Shown here piece after piece: positions 29,885-41,954 of a stretch of 64,000 nucleotides of DNA. A program made the position numbers and the translations under genes. Position 1 is the first letter of the stretch. Each line of letters opens with the position of its first letter. The stretch is from Prostheceraeus crozeri. Its lineage: Eukaryota > Platyhelminthes > Polycladida > Euryleptidae. Where the stretch lies: NCBI GenBank assembly GCA_907163375.1, contig CAJQUW010013656.1, positions 62,001 to 126,000 of the forward strand, written 5' to 3'. Below the pieces are notes generated by a model, which saw only the letters and a list, made by a program, of their open reading frames with translations, ran no database searches and was not told where the DNA came from.

Positions 29885-30428
29885 GTACCAATTCTTATCA
29901 AAGGTTCTAATCCTGAAGTTCCACATTGAAAGCTATATCTTGTAATTGCACTAACTATACATCGTACCACTATACCTCCCGCTTCTCCAGTTGAAGGGAT
30001 CGAATCGGAACAGGACCCGGAACTCCTGCTCCGGAATCATCCGAGTATGAGAGTGTGGTACTGCCAGTCGAAACACAGATGGAAGCCACGATAACGTTGT
30101 GGAAGCCAGGCTCGGAATGCGCCCAGAAGGGTCCACACGAAGCGGATATGTGTGCGATTGGAACCCGAAGAACCTGACCACCGCGCTGGAGTTCAGCATC
30201 ATCGATCCAGCCATGCCACGCCGTTGCCCTGGTGCCCCCAAGAAGACGCGAGTGTGTGTTCGTGTTGACTAAAAAAAGTCATTCCTTGCCCCAATATTAG
30301 CGACATGTGATTTTTTATCTTAATCACTTTACGAGCAATCTTGTTTTGTAGTTTCAATTCTATATTATATTGGGTACAAATTCTATTGGGTATCAATAGC
30401 TCTGACGTCATAGGATGATGAAAATATA
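29885..30428. other. No gene assigned
   Basis: A GC-rich block at 29990-30250 has coding-like composition on both strands but no recognisable motif. The rest is AT-rich. It may be an old exon or element piece. Confidence 0.3.
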
Positions 30429-30968
30429 TATAAGGTCTGTGAAAATCATAATCCTCATCAATTATTAATAAGAATGGTTGTCGGTTCCAAGTGTGGAAAA
30501 GTTTCTCTTAATGGCAATTTTCAACGTCATGAAAAATTTTCTAAGTTGGGAAAAACATATCAGTGTAGCAAGTGTCCATGTCAAACGAATAGGAAGATTA
30601 ATCTAAAGCGACACAATCTAGTTTGCAATTTAAGTTCAAATTCTCAAAATATATTAGTTGATAATGAAATAGAATCACAAAATAATCACATATCCAGATG
30701 TAGTATTATTGAACCAACGTCTAGACATATGCCAACCAGCGCTTCAAATAATACCTTTATGCAATGTTGCTCTCGATGTGGTAAAAATTACAATTCTGTA
30801 AGAAAAGTTCGTCAGTATATGAATGTACATAATACAAATAGTGAGATGAATGTTCATAATAATCACGGAACTCTAAATCTCAGTGAAAGATCACTTAGCA
30901 GTCATGCTCGTGTATATGACATCACACCATCAACACAGACAATCGACATTAATTCTTTTTTTATTTAG
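30429..30968 (+). CDS. Zinc-finger N-terminal part of a probable retroelement relic
   Basis: A TATA-like ATATATAAGG at 30429-30438 precedes an ATG at 30474. The 164-residue frame has two Cys2His2-like fingers: CSKCPCQTNRKINLKRH..C near residues 35-53 and CSRCGKNYNSVRKVRQYMNVH near residues 98-118. It ends near TQTIDINSFFI. The sequence then passes into a GIY-YIG-bearing relic (31000-31730), so a retroelement with zinc fingers at one end and GIY-YIG at the other, its centre lost, is the likeliest reading. Confidence 0.5.
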   Translation, partial: YKVCENHNPHQLLIRMVVGSKCGKVSLNGNFQRHEKFSKLGKTYQCSKCPCQTNRKINLKRHNLVCNLSSNSQNILVDNEIESQNNHISRCSIIEPTSRHMPTSASNNTFMQCCSRCGKNYNSVRKVRQYMNVHNTNSEMNVHNNHGTLNLSERSLSSHARVYDITPSTQTIDINSFFI

Positions 30969-30999
30969 CAAGCGATCTATATTCGGAAGCCTAGCTTCA

Positions 31000-31730
31000 T
31001 TCTTAAAATTCGAGATTGAATTCCTAAAAAACGATTACAAAACCCGAGTCTGCTTGACACCATTACAATAAATCAACAACAACCTGATTTCGAATTCTAT
31101 GAAAAGTAAGCGAAGAAAAATATATTCGTGCATTTTAAATCAAGTATGCCAACTAGCAACAAAATCAATTACATTGTAAATGAAAAGAAAAGGATATCAG
31201 AAAGTGTTCCATTGTATGTATATACAAAAACATGAGAGAGAATTTGACGACATGCTCAGCAGAAATGTATACAATTCAGTCAACAACTTGAAAGAAAAGG
31301 GAAGAACGATCCGAAGTGGCTTCAACAAACAACATCTATACTTTCCATTTCCGACAAAATGGACAAAAATGAACTTTTTGAAAAAATAACATAAAATGTT
31401 AGTTTAACTAGAATAAATAAAACCATTCGACAATATTTGAAACAGAAAAACGTTTCTTCACTAAACAGTTGCACCCTCACCAACTGTCCCTTGAATAAAA
31501 ATGAATCAGAAAAATATCATCACCAAATCACATGCAACAAATGTAATTTATTTTGCATCGGTAGTACCATCAGATCTTTTCACCATCGCTACAAGGAACA
31601 ACAAAAACATCTTCAGTTTATGAACATATTCAAAACTGTCACATCAGCAACTCTAATCTTGCGTGCTCAATTCCTGCCTATGATAATGATAATACTAATA
31701 TCAGTTTACGTGAATCATTTTTTCTAGAAG
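31000..31730 (+). pseudogene. GIY-YIG-containing retroelement C-terminus, decayed
   Basis: Coding fragments in all three plus frames. Recognisable pieces are a DFEFYEK-like segment (about 31088), MPTSNKINYIVNEKKRI (about 31145-31195), and at 31500-31600 ITCNKCNLFCIGSTIRSFHH, the core of a GIY-YIG nuclease found at the ends of Penelope-like and some other retroelements. No reverse transcriptase motif lies between this and the zinc-finger frame. Heavily decayed by several frameshifts. Confidence 0.55.
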
Positions 31731-32249
31731 TGACTCAGCCTGAGACCTGAGACTCAAACCTGAGACATTTAAACAGGGTGACCGCGTACTTTCGGAAGAT
31801 AATTTCAAGAATCATGAAAAAATTCCGGACTCATTGATAATCCTAATTTACCCTCATTCAGCCAAAAATTTGGTTTGATTAACCTAACGGAAGAAAAAAG
31901 TTGAAAGAAAGTGCAATTAATTTCGAAAGGCCGATATGAAATATGGCTGCAGGAGAAATAAAGATGGATTGAGCAGAGTGTGCAGAGGCAGTGAGAGACA
32001 CGCCAAGCATACTGCTGATCAGAGATATCAATGCAAAATAGGAAGCGAAGCAACGATTTGCTAAAGATCGCGAGGAACACCTGTTCCAGACATTCGAAGA
32101 GACCAAGGAGAGATGGACTGAGTACTGCCATCTGAGATTGCATGCGACCTGTATGATTATGACACCACAGTAGTGACATAGCACTCCAAGACGACGACAG
32201 AAATCAGAAATCAGAAATACTCGGATGTCAAGTCGAAACAGCGACCACG

Positions 32250-33640
32250 AGACTAAAGCCACAGAAGCCTCCCGGTACAGATGGCATCACAAGAAACATG
32301 CTACATACTGGTGGAGCAGAATTGGCAGAAGCGCTGCTCATTATATGCGGTCAAGCATAGTCTGAAGAGAAAGATCCTAGTGAATGGAACAATCGATTAT
32401 AGTTGACGCTGCCAAAGAAAGGAGATCTAGGCATCTGCAGCAACTACCCGATCTTATCTCTGATCAACCACGTGTGCAAAGTGTTCTTGCAAATCATCAT
32501 AGAGCGTCTAAAAGCTTCTGTCGAGCCATTGTTGGTAAAAGAAAAAACGTTCCGTAGAGAGTGGTACGCACTGTGCAACAGATCTTTGCTGATGGTCTGG
32601 TTCATCGATTTCTCTAAGGCTTTCGGTAACATTCGGCAAGACGCCATGAGGGCAGTACTGAAATCATGTGGAGTGGATACTAAGATTATCCACATTTTGA
32701 AGAGCATGTGCCAAGACTGCAGTTAAGACTCGGAAATGAAACTGGTGACTGGTTCAGACAAGGATTCCGGACAGGGCCATCCCTTGGGATCTGTTATTTT
32801 GCTTTGTATACCTGGAACGTACGGCAGTGGTGTCAATTCAGGGGCGGCCTATCAACAACTAAAGCCTTGCCGATGATATAGCACTTTCGGATGAAAGTTG
32901 GTGTGAGTTGGAGAACATCCTAAACCTCGTTCAGATGCAGGAAGATGTGGCCGTAAGATCAACACCGATAAAACAAAGGATTTAGTGATAGTGGAGACAA
33001 GCAAAAAAAGCAGAGATTTCGATCAATAGTGCAATCGAAACAGTCCACACGTTCACCTATCTTGGAATCACGATAGGTGTTGAGGGATGTGCAATGAAAT
33101 TCGCCAGACATGACATGCAGGACTTTAGCAGGTTTTGTAAAAATATGGAGGAGTCACGTGATTAGCACAAGAACTTAACTATAATGCAGGCTGTTGCAAA
33201 CGTGTGTTTCTAGCGTGCCGATGCTTACTTTGGAAACGTGAACGCTGAGAAAGCGGCGTCTCGATGCCTTTGAGTTGCGATCCGAGGGATTTTAGGAGTT
33301 ACCGGTATGTGTTCTACCGCACCACCAATTATGAAGTCCTGAGAAAAGTACGGAGCCAAAGTTACGGCTTGTGTAGATGTTTAAAAAGGGCAAAGTGAGT
33401 CTGCTCGACCACATCAACAGCATAAAAGATATTTGCCCAGTGAAGATCGTGCTGCTTGGTATCGCGAATGGCAACAGTTGTAGAGCCGATCCCTGATGTG
33501 GTGGACAGAAAGCATCAAAGGTTGGTGCGAAGCTGACCTACACGCAATAGCTAGGATGACAGAAGAGACCGGCGGAAAATAACCAAACATGTACTTGACC
33601 AACAAATGATTCGACCTCAGTCACAAATCAAGCAAAGCGA
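32250..33640 (+). pseudogene. LINE reverse transcriptase relic (RTE-like or related)
   Basis: Fragments in order on the plus strand: KPPGTDGITRNML (about 32265), LPKKGDLGICSNYPILSLIN (about 32407, the NYR-ISLL motif of LINE RTs), LVKEKTFRREW (about 32535), VWFIDFSKAFGN (about 32597, first catalytic Asp), and a later TFTYLGITI (about 33053). The YADD box falls in a damaged part (LADDIALSDES near 32868). Several frameshifts. No endonuclease is seen, so the copy is 5'-truncated. Confidence 0.7.
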
Positions 33641-33649
33641 GCAAAATGA

Positions 33650-34940
33650 TTTGAGGGACCAACAGTCTGTTTAGCTAGTAGTTCTAACCAGTGCATTAGA
33701 ACTTTTTGTTGTAAATGATCGAGGTTCTTAGTCGTTCACCAGTAAGCAAAGGAGCTTAGAAAAAACAGGATTTCCTGGTAACTGCCATTGATGAACTTAT
33801 ATTTTCCATTTCATGAAACTGACGGAAGAACTGAACTGATACTTTTTCACCTCAGTCTTAAATTTACTATGGAGGAAATTAATTCTCATACCGCTTTCCG
33901 CTGTCAAGACATAGCAACTTTCGTTCAGACAAATCCGGCTGTTTTTCTGTTCGTGAGCATATTAAGTATAGTACAATGTTAATGAGTAGTTGCGTTTATT
34001 TTCTTCCCATTATGTCGTCTTCATTGAATGTATGACTCTGTTTACTAACATGTTTTCCCAGTTACAATTTTGTCCACATTGAGTTTTAGCACCCATGGTT
34101 CTCTCAATTTTCTCACTGTCAAAGTTTCTCTCATATAATGCCAATATATAATAGTAGAATGCCATATAATCTGTGCATTCATTGAGATAAACTGCGCTAC
34201 ATTGCTTTTCTTTTCTCAAATGGTCACTCACCTATCTTTAAGTGGAAAGCAGTATTCTCGTATGCGCTGTTTGCAGCAATGAATTCACAGATTGCGATTG
34301 GAATAATGTGAGTGAAGTTTCAATACTTCCAGACTAATTTATCCAATATTTTCCCAGATTTCTCAGATTTTCCAGACCACCCTATTTTCCAGACTTTCCG
34401 GACCCGCGGGCACCCTGCCCCTGGAAATCCGGGGCAGGTTAACAAAACTTGTTCCATAGTTATTAGTTATTCTAGGTTATTCTTAGTTATTGTCTGATCA
34501 TAGGACATAGAAGAATAAATTTCATAGTTTTACTATGTAAGTGTGAACATAATTGAAAACAGCTGAAATACTGATTTGCAAGAATAGTTCAGTTTTCACA
34601 ATTGATGATAGAGCATGCTCTATAGCAAAATCGCTGTTGATTCGATTCTTTTACCTGAAAATAGGTGATATATAGTATAACTGGTGCAGTTAATGTTACT
34701 TCGATTATGACACATTACTGCGTAGCGCTGATGTCACGATAATCCTACTACATTTAGTAGTCAAGAACCTGACAGATATATCTGATATGATCTGATATAT
34801 CTCGGATCCAATCATAACTCCAGAGTGTTAGAGTGCTAGAGTTGCCGGACTAATAAATTTTCGTCTTCGGAATTCCCGCATGCGTCCATTTTTCAAAACG
34901 CGGAAAACTAGTATCAGCATAAAATTCCTAAAGAGCTTTC
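33650..34940. other. No gene seen
   Basis: AT-rich sequence with no coding signal. A CAGATTTTCCAGACCACC-type pyrimidine-rich word set recurs near 34330-34410. Confidence 0.35.
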
Positions 34941-35262
34941 CTCTTCTCATGCGGACATTGTAATAAATGTTTCATTGGGGAAACTAAAAAGCATTTTATC
35001 ACTAGAATAAATGGACACATAAAAAGCAGTCCGCAATCTGAAATTAGCTTGCATTTGCACTCTCCTGACGTCACTAGTCTCCAGATCGTGGCTAACCAAA
35101 CTGGATGAAGTCTTATTCATCAAAGAATTCAGCCCCGACGACCTATTGAATATATCCAGACCCGAAATACGCAATTGGCTTCCCGACAATTTGAACTCCC
35201 TACATATGTAACCTGGAGGACTCGATCCCAAACCTTAGGACCCTTAGTGTACAGCACGCCGG
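34941..35262 (+). other. Possible coding relic, unassigned
   Basis: A plus-strand stretch reads LTSLVSRSWLTKLDEVLF then FSPDDLLNISRPEIRNWLPD near 35075-35190. It looks protein-like but matches nothing I recognise. Confidence 0.2.
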
Positions 35263-35376
35263 GTCACATTTAGGAACTCGAGCGGGAAGAGAAACAAACG
35301 GGATAGTTACGTAAGAGGCTAAACGAACGAGGCGCCGGGGCGTGATCAGATTCGTTGGGAATCAGTGTGTAGAAGA

Positions 35377-35552
35377 TTGTTACGCAATACTGGAATCGAA
35401 AAGCGATCCTTCCCAGAGCTATCAGAAGAGACCGCCGTAAGTGAGAGTTCGGTTCCGTGAGAAACAAGGCAGCAAAGGATAGTCTTACGCAATACTGGAA
35501 TCGAAAAGCGATCGTTCCCAAAGCTATCAAAAGAGACCGCCGTAAGTGTCCC
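35377..35552. repeat. Direct duplication of about 68 bp
   Basis: TTACGCAATACTGGAATCGA followed by GAGACCGCCGTAAGTG occurs at 35379-35447 and 35485-35552 with about four differences, 106 bp apart. A fragment of an older tandem array or element end. Confidence 0.8.
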
Positions 35553-35959
35553 AGTAAATAAATAGTAGTCAGGAAAGGAGTTCGAAGCGCATGGGAGCAA
35601 GCGGCAACGGATCAAAGTTGAAGTTATAAACTGTTGTATACTCTAACAAAAGAAACCTACCATTTTCGAAATTTTTACAATGTTGAAAGCGTTCAATTTG
35701 ACTTAAAGGCACATGTCTATATTCTATATTGTATTCTATATATATTCTAGATATATGATACTCTATATTAATGCTTTCCAATAGAAAATCAATTAAATCG
35801 TATATTGCTACGTAGTCTGCTATTGTGAGGCATCTCTTGTGAAGTGTACACCCATGGATGAAAACTGCATTACTTGATCAGATTATTTCAGATAAAAGTG
35901 CGTTTATGGAAAACATGAAACAGCAACTTCCAAGCAAAAATTTATTAATTAGGCAAAGA

Positions 35960-36575
35960 TAAGGTTAACAAGAGTCAGTAGCGAGTATGACCTCCTCGGG
36001 CATCAACAACAGCTGCACAACGCCTTCTCATACTGAGTACCAGTCGTCTCATGAAAGTCTGTGGGATGTTGTTCCAAGCTGCACTCAAGCATGTCGCGAG
36101 CTGATTTAGAGTTGTCGGAGGATGTTGAAGAGCGCGAACATGCCTGTCGAGGTGATCCCACACGTGCTCGATGGGATTAATGTCAGGAGAATGGGCTGGC
36201 CAAGGACTCGACTGATCGATGCTTGTGTCGTTCAGGAAGCTCTGAGTTGAACTCGCGCGATGAGCAGGTGCGTTGTCTTGCATGAAGATAAGACCAGGTC
36301 CATGTTGCTCCATGAAAGGAAGAAGATGAGGCTGCAGAATTTCCGCGACATACCGGGACGATGTCAAGTTGCCTTGAATGCGGATGAGTGGAGTGCGGTA
36401 GTTCGCCGACATTGCTCCCCACACCATGACGCTTCCTCGCCCAAAGTGTGCGGCTTCTTGAATGCAGCATGCCTGGAATCGTTCTCCTCTTCGTCGGTAA
36501 ACACGAACCCTTCCATCATGCCGCTCCAAAAGGAATCTTGACTCATTAGAAAAGACAAACGAGACTCAAAACAAC
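35960..36575 (-). pseudogene. Tc1-family transposase, C-terminal part
   Basis: DDE transposase of the Tc1 group. Visible: RGSVMVWGAMS (about 36430), MQDNAPAHRA with the second catalytic Asp (about 36275), and WPAHSPDINPIEHVWDHL with the catalytic Glu, giving DD34E spacing. It ends at 35975. A frameshift lies near 36530 because NESRF is in another frame from RHDGRVRVYRRRGE. The N-terminal DNA-binding half is absent and no TIR is seen, so this is a truncated copy. Confidence 0.88.
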
Positions 36576-37265
36576 AACCTCACAATCGCCGATCCAGATT
36601 CATACGACACTATCGGAAGATCACGACAGTCAGTATAACAGTAGTCGGAGGCAAGCATAAGGTCCGGGGGCCCCAGACCTACCTAGAAAGACTATGCCGA
36701 GAGGCAACGACTAACTAAAGACACCGCAGAGGCTCGAAGTACTACTCTCCCGTTCGTTGCTCTTCCCACCGAACTACCTGTGAAATTATAATTATCATCC
36801 TCTCTCTCGCTATCTTCTTCCTCATCATGTGTAACGGTGTAATTGAATGAGAACAGAAAATTATACTTGTGTCCTGTCGAAGTTGTTTTGTATTCGGGCT
36901 CAGCTGAGGGTTGCTAGGATTGAGCAAAAACCAGGACAAACTAAGGTCAAAATTAGCGACTAGGTAACCCATTAGACAAGAGACCTTTCCGGGGTTGCAA
37001 TACTGTAAATGTTGTTATATAATGTAATGGTTGCTCTTTCTCTCTCATTTGTACACTGATGAAGGATGGTTTAATCCACCTTAAACATGCATGGTTGTTT
37101 CCACAGGAGTTGTTCTTCACTGTTGAAGCTAAATTACATCGAAAAAGTACAGCCAAACAAACTATAAAATATATGTCGCGATTTCTAGATTTGCAGAATC
37201 CCACAGAATCCCGGAGGTGCAATTTCAAATGAGGATGGAGCTAAATGTTTTGACGATGCTCTTTG
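36576..37265. other. No gene seen
   Basis: Mixed-composition sequence with no supportable feature. Confidence 0.35.
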
Positions 37266-37268
37266 CAT

Positions 37269-37450
37269 CACACATGATAAAAAGAAAAGGATACGTTTTT
37301 GATGGGCGGCAGATGAATCATTGATGGAGGCTGAGTAAGTCTGATGCCTTGCTGTCCATTCGGGTGGAAGTATTGATGCGCTCGAGGATTGAAAACCGTT
37401 CCACTGGGATTTCTAGTCGGCATAAACATAGCTGGCAATGTGACGTCTGT
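37269..37450 (-). CDS. Candidate internal exon of a host gene
   Basis: Minus-strand open stretch preceded by a strong acceptor-like TTTTGTGTTACAG at 37451-37463. It reads TDVTLPAMFMPTRNPSGTVF, then HQYFHPNGQQGIRLTQPPSM, then IHLPPIKN, where a weak donor (GTATCC, about 37300) could end it; otherwise a stop follows at about 37269. Ordinary codon use and Pro/Asn/Gln-rich sequence look like a host protein rather than a transposon. Product not recognised. Confidence 0.45.
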
Positions 37451-37463
37451 AACACAAAATGTT

Positions 37464-38095
37464 ATAAGTGGAAAATACTATGAAATGCAATGACACAAAA
37501 TGCACGAACGATTGCTGATATTAGCATTTTCAACAAATGCTTGGGCACGCACTTAATTAACTGTCAATTATATATCATATATGAGAGCAAAACCGAAAAT
37601 GGGATTAATTTCCTTTTATTGGCAGGTTTGATAATCCGCATGTATGTAATGAATTTCCATACATGCTTTTGTCTCTCTTTATCTCAAACAATTAGCTACT
37701 GAGTGCCTTTCCAAAATCATGGGGATCTTAGGAACAGTAAGTAACAATAGATAAGAGCTACTTGTGAATTTCCACAATGTACCGCAGGTAGTTGCACCTC
37801 GACAGATTGGAGTGTTAAAAAAGTCCATTTATGGACAACTTCTCATGATGCAAGCGAATACCATGATGAAATAATCCCCCCAACACAGTCATAGACAAGC
37901 AACAAAACAAAATATGGCGTAGTCGTTTTAGATAATATGGCAAAGTACCGCACTTGCCAGGTTAGTACTCTCCGTTGGTCACTACAAGTTTTTTGAAACT
38001 ATTGGACCTAACGGCTATCAATATTGTTTGTCCCTTCAACGACCACTTTTGTAGATTACTGGAGATTCTCTTTAGAAAATCAGGTGTTCAGATTA
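37464..38095. other. No gene seen
   Basis: AT-rich sequence; would be intronic if the exon at 37269-37450 is real. Confidence 0.35.
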
Positions 38096-38099
38096 TGCT

Positions 38100-38215
38100 T
38101 CGCTTCACTTATTATCTCATTATATTATATTATAATTAATTAATATATTATATATATATATATATATATTAATATATATATATATATATATTATTTATCT
38201 TATTATATTATCTTA
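38100..38215. repeat. AT microsatellite
   Basis: Mostly (TA)n with TTA-rich ends. Confidence 0.95.
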
Positions 38216-38340
38216 TCGCTTATTATTGCAGCTGCATAGTATATAATTGATTGCTATTTGTTCTACCAAATCATGATTTTTTTCTGGCCATTGTAACCAC
38301 GAGCATTATAGTCGACTTCTTAACTGTCAACAGAATAAAA

Positions 38341-39175
38341 GTCGCAGAAGTGTTAGCACCAACTTTTTTTAAACATTTTGCTCAAAGACGAAAGAGCCAG
38401 CTCACTAATGTAAAATAATGCGAAAATTTTGCCTCTGACACCAAAAACGCCGTTTGACAACCATGACATGACAAAAAGTATATTTCATGTCAAAAAAAGC
38501 AAAAAAGTTGGTGCTAACATTGGTGGTGCTCTCCTGACCACACAAAAAATTGCTCAACGCCGATTCCACTCAAATCGAGCTCCACTCATCTCAATTGCTA
38601 GAATGTGCAACATCGATTCTGATGTCATGTAGTGGCATTAGTTTCACGTCAAAAATCTTTCTCTCGTTAAACTGCGATTTGAATCAAAGAAACGTGCCAT
38701 ATCAGAGATCAGTTTCGGTGCATGTGTATTCTTGACCTATGTTCTCTATGTTCTCAATGTTCTTAATTGCTTGGCTAAAGTTAGAGCCAAAGGTTTGAGC
38801 AATCCCCCTCATGAGTCAGGTTTTCATTTTTTCTGATATTTTCGGATTTTTTCCAGTCCCTGGATAGCCAGATATGTGGAGGTGGATGCTGGATTGCTTT
38901 GAGCAAATTCAATTGAGATGAGTGGAGCTCGATTTGAGTGGAATCGGCGTTGAGCAAATTTTTTTGTGTGGTCAGGAGAGTAGCACCAATGTTAGCACCA
39001 ACTTTTTTGCTTTTTTTGACATGAAATATACTTTTGTCATGTTATGGTTGTCAAACGGCGTTTTTGGTGTCAAAGGCAAATTTTTCGCATTATTTTACAT
39101 AAGTGAGCTGGCTTTCGTCTTTGAGCAAAATGTTTGAAAAAAGTTGGTGCTTACGTTGGTGCTAGCTTCAGCGAC
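38341..39175. mobile_element. 835-bp foldback element (non-autonomous)
   Basis: Two inverted arms of about 255 bp (38341-38597 and 38905-39175) with a loop of about 310 bp. The arms match at about 93-95% by eye. Matching words include GTTAGCACCAACTTTTTT, GACATGAAATATAC and GGAGCTCGATTTGAGTGGAA. The outer ends are GTCGCAGAAG and CTTCAGCGAC. A GTTGGTGCTAAC word is repeated within each arm. No coding capacity. Confidence 0.9.
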
Positions 39176-39690
39176 TTACAGAATAACAGAAACTTATAAA
39201 CAGTAGAAATGCATTTGCATGGTTGCAACACACTCAACCGAGATTTGCTGGTGAAATGGCCTCGTGGTAATGTGTTCACTCTGCGTTCGGGAGATCTGTT
39301 TTCTAACATTGATCTCATCACAATTTTTAGATGCACACTGTATTCTCACTGAACCTTAGCACAAATGTGGGATAAATAAAACTCGGCCGCATAAAGAAAG
39401 GCGTTGACTAAATGTGCTTCCATATATAAACAAGATTTGTGCTTTTATTTTTCCAGAATTAAAGAAATCAAATTTCATTCTGCACATTACTTGCACATTC
39501 TTCACATTGCGCTGCTACCGTGATGACGTGTTGTATCTGTCGCTCCTGTCGATGCTTTGTTAACACGTGCTTTTTGGTGTTCTCCCAGCCGAAACAGCGT
39601 GGAATTTGGTATCTTTGTGTTTATCTGATCCTCCTACTTTCATTTATCTTGTTGGATATTGGATACGGAGCATCATTATTGCTGACTTGT
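39176..39690. other. No gene seen
   Basis: A segment at 39247-39300 (GGCCTCGTGGTAATGTGTTC) resembles a tRNA-type A box but has no convincing B box. Otherwise unremarkable. Confidence 0.3.
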
Positions 39691-40955
39691 CTTGCAGTCG
39701 GTGTACAAGTTATTTATCGATAAAGTTGGTTATAATCAATTTGGTGCTAGACCTATGAGCTCTACTACTGCGGCAGTAATTGATTTACTACACTATGCTT
39801 TGAATTTCTTGGAGAGTCCTGAAGTTTCAGGTATGAAATCATTGCATATGATTGCACAAGAGCTTTTGACACTCTATCTCATAGGTTGGTAGTTGAGCGA
39901 CTGAAAGATAATGGTTTCCCTTCTAATTTCGTGAAATGGGTTACCGATTACCTTGAAGGCAGAGAACAAGCTACTCGGATTGGCTGCGTTGTGAGTTCCT
40001 TCAATAAGGTGGTGTCGGGTGTGCCTCAGGGCTCAGTTTTGGGTCCAATGCTTTTCTGTTTGGTGGTTGGTTCCCTAAAATCGGTATACCAATGTACTCA
40101 CATTGTGCAATATATTGACGATACAACTTTGTGCATTCCTCTATATAAACAGGGTACAGGGTACAAACCAGCATGTGCTTGACGAACATCAGAACATACT
40201 CAATTTGTCATATGAAAACTCGTTGTACATCAACCCTGCAAAATGTAAATCAATCTGTTACAAGAAGACTAATCAAACTGACGATTTTCCACTGTCAAAT
40301 GTTTCGGCAGCAGAAGAGATCAAGTTTCTTGGTGTCATCATCAATGATAGGTTGACTTGGGCATCGCATGTGAGATACATCTGTAGGATTGCATCAAAGA
40401 GAATGTACGCGTTACGACTCCTAAAACCTGTTTTCAATAAGACTCAACTTGCTCTGGTCTATAATGCGATAATACGACCCCTACTAGAATATGCTTCCCC
40501 TGCATTTGTGAAACTTCCGGTTGGACTCAGCAATGATCTCGAAAAAATTCAACGCAGATGTCATAAAGTGATATGTGGTTTCAGTGTTGGTCAGAACTGT
40601 AATTGTGGTCAGTTTCAGTAATTATCCGATCGGCGACAAACAGCATCAAGAGCTCTACTGGTTAAAGCCTCAACTGAAAGTCAACACGCATTGAACGGGA
40701 TTATTCCGTTGAAATCAGAAAGAACGCAGAGATTCCTTCAACCATGTGCAATGACAACACGTTTTTTGAACTCTTTTGTCCCTTATACGACGACCTTGTC
40801 AAATGGATCGGTATTGTAACCTGATTGACAATTTTGTATACATGTATAACGCACTCATTTTTCGTAAACTCAAATTCATTCTATGTACGCCATCAGCAAT
40901 TATGTATTTCTAACTTATGATTTTCAATTCAATAAAACATTTACTTACTTACTTA
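39690..40955 (+). pseudogene. LINE reverse transcriptase relic with (ACTT)n-like tail
   Basis: Plus-strand RT fragments: NQFGARPMSSTTAAVIDLL (about 39735), SGVPQGSVLGPMLFCL (about 40015), YIDDTTLCI with the catalytic DD (about 40110), INPAKCKSICYKK (about 40232), FLGVIINDRLTW (about 40325) and AIIRPLLEYASPAF (about 40465). The order and the PQGSVLGP box match Jockey/CR1-type LINEs. It ends in CAATAAAACATTTACTTACT with ACTT repeats at about 40930-40955, a 3' end typical of such LINEs. At least three frameshifts; 5'-truncated. Confidence 0.85.
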
Positions 40956-41635
40956 TTCACTTAAAGGAGTGATAAAAATTTTAGAGGTATTTATTGACTC
41001 TTATTACCTGTACAGTGGATTTGTGGTGCAGAAGTCAAAATTGGCCATAAAATGTTCCAGAAATGGACAGAGCAATTTACAAACTAAGACAACATCGTAT
41101 GTCGTTCGTGATAAATACTGGTTTCGATTGGTTCTGTCTAAGACTAAATGTAGGGGCTTTCCAACATTGAGTTGTAATCTGAAAATCTGTAAATGTCATC
41201 ATACTGAAGCCCCAACTTTGAGTCGATCTTTTCGTTAAGAAATGGACTGATTTTTTCAGTTCTAGCTTTTACCGGTTTTTGGACCGGTTTTTACCACTTG
41301 CCTAAAACTGGTTTTAACCCTCATCTGATTGCGCGGAAAATTTTCTTGCAATCCCATCTTTAGATACTTGTAATGTAATTTTTAATAAGAGTTCAGACTT
41401 TTGATCTTAGAATGATGTTTTCGTGACATTTATCTTTATTTTCATTAGCAAAGTCCAGCTGAATATCGTTTTCACGCAGTGCACCAAGCGTTTATTTTCA
41501 AAATTCTACTTTATCTTTATTGAACTGTGAGCCTTATCGTGGACGTGGGAGATGATGACTTTTTGCGTCACATATGTTGGCAGTCTCTACAAGGCATGTG
41601 TTTGACATTCCTCGGAACACTTCGATCTTAAACAA
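40956..41635. other. No gene seen
   Basis: ACCGGTTTTTGGACCGGTTTT is a short direct repeat at 41268-41288. No coding signal. Confidence 0.35.
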
Positions 41636-41639
41636 AAAA

Positions 41640-41815
41640 AATTCCCGACGTGTTACGAGGCAAAAAGCGGCCAGTGGAACGCAGCATTTTTTTATCTGAT
41701 CATGACAATGATATTGTTCTTGCTCCACACCAAGCCAAAAAGAATAAATATGCTATAGTTCTCAGTTCTTCTCACTTTGGAGAAATTATTTTGCATCCGG
41801 TGAATGTAAAAAAAT
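41640..41815 (+). pseudogene. Short piggyBac-like transposase fragment
   Basis: Reads RSIFLSDHDNDIVLAPHQ then KKNKYAIVLSSSHFGEIIL, similar to the block near the end of the piggyBac catalytic domain (compare KFSSMFAFHNQMTIVSYVPN and KAVILISSEHH at 63850-63930). A small isolated piece. Confidence 0.4.
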
Positions 41816-41954
41816 GTGAATGCGAGGATCTTTGGCACGCAAAAGTGAGTTCCAGATAAGAGGGTACAGAAATGCTGGGATGGCAGTAATGCACTTAAGA
41901 AAAGATGAGCCGGTATATGGTCGGAGTTGTCTCTAATTTTGTAAAACAACCTAT

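Noticed and set aside
29951-30241. Host exon in the GC-rich block
   Set aside because: Open on both strands, with no splice sites or motifs that favour one reading.
37269-37450. Transposon origin for this open segment
   Set aside because: No transposon motif; the strong acceptor and ordinary codon use favour a host exon, though without proof.
39230-39310. tRNA-derived SINE
   Set aside because: An A-box-like GGCCTCGTGGTAATG is present but no acceptable B box or tail was found.
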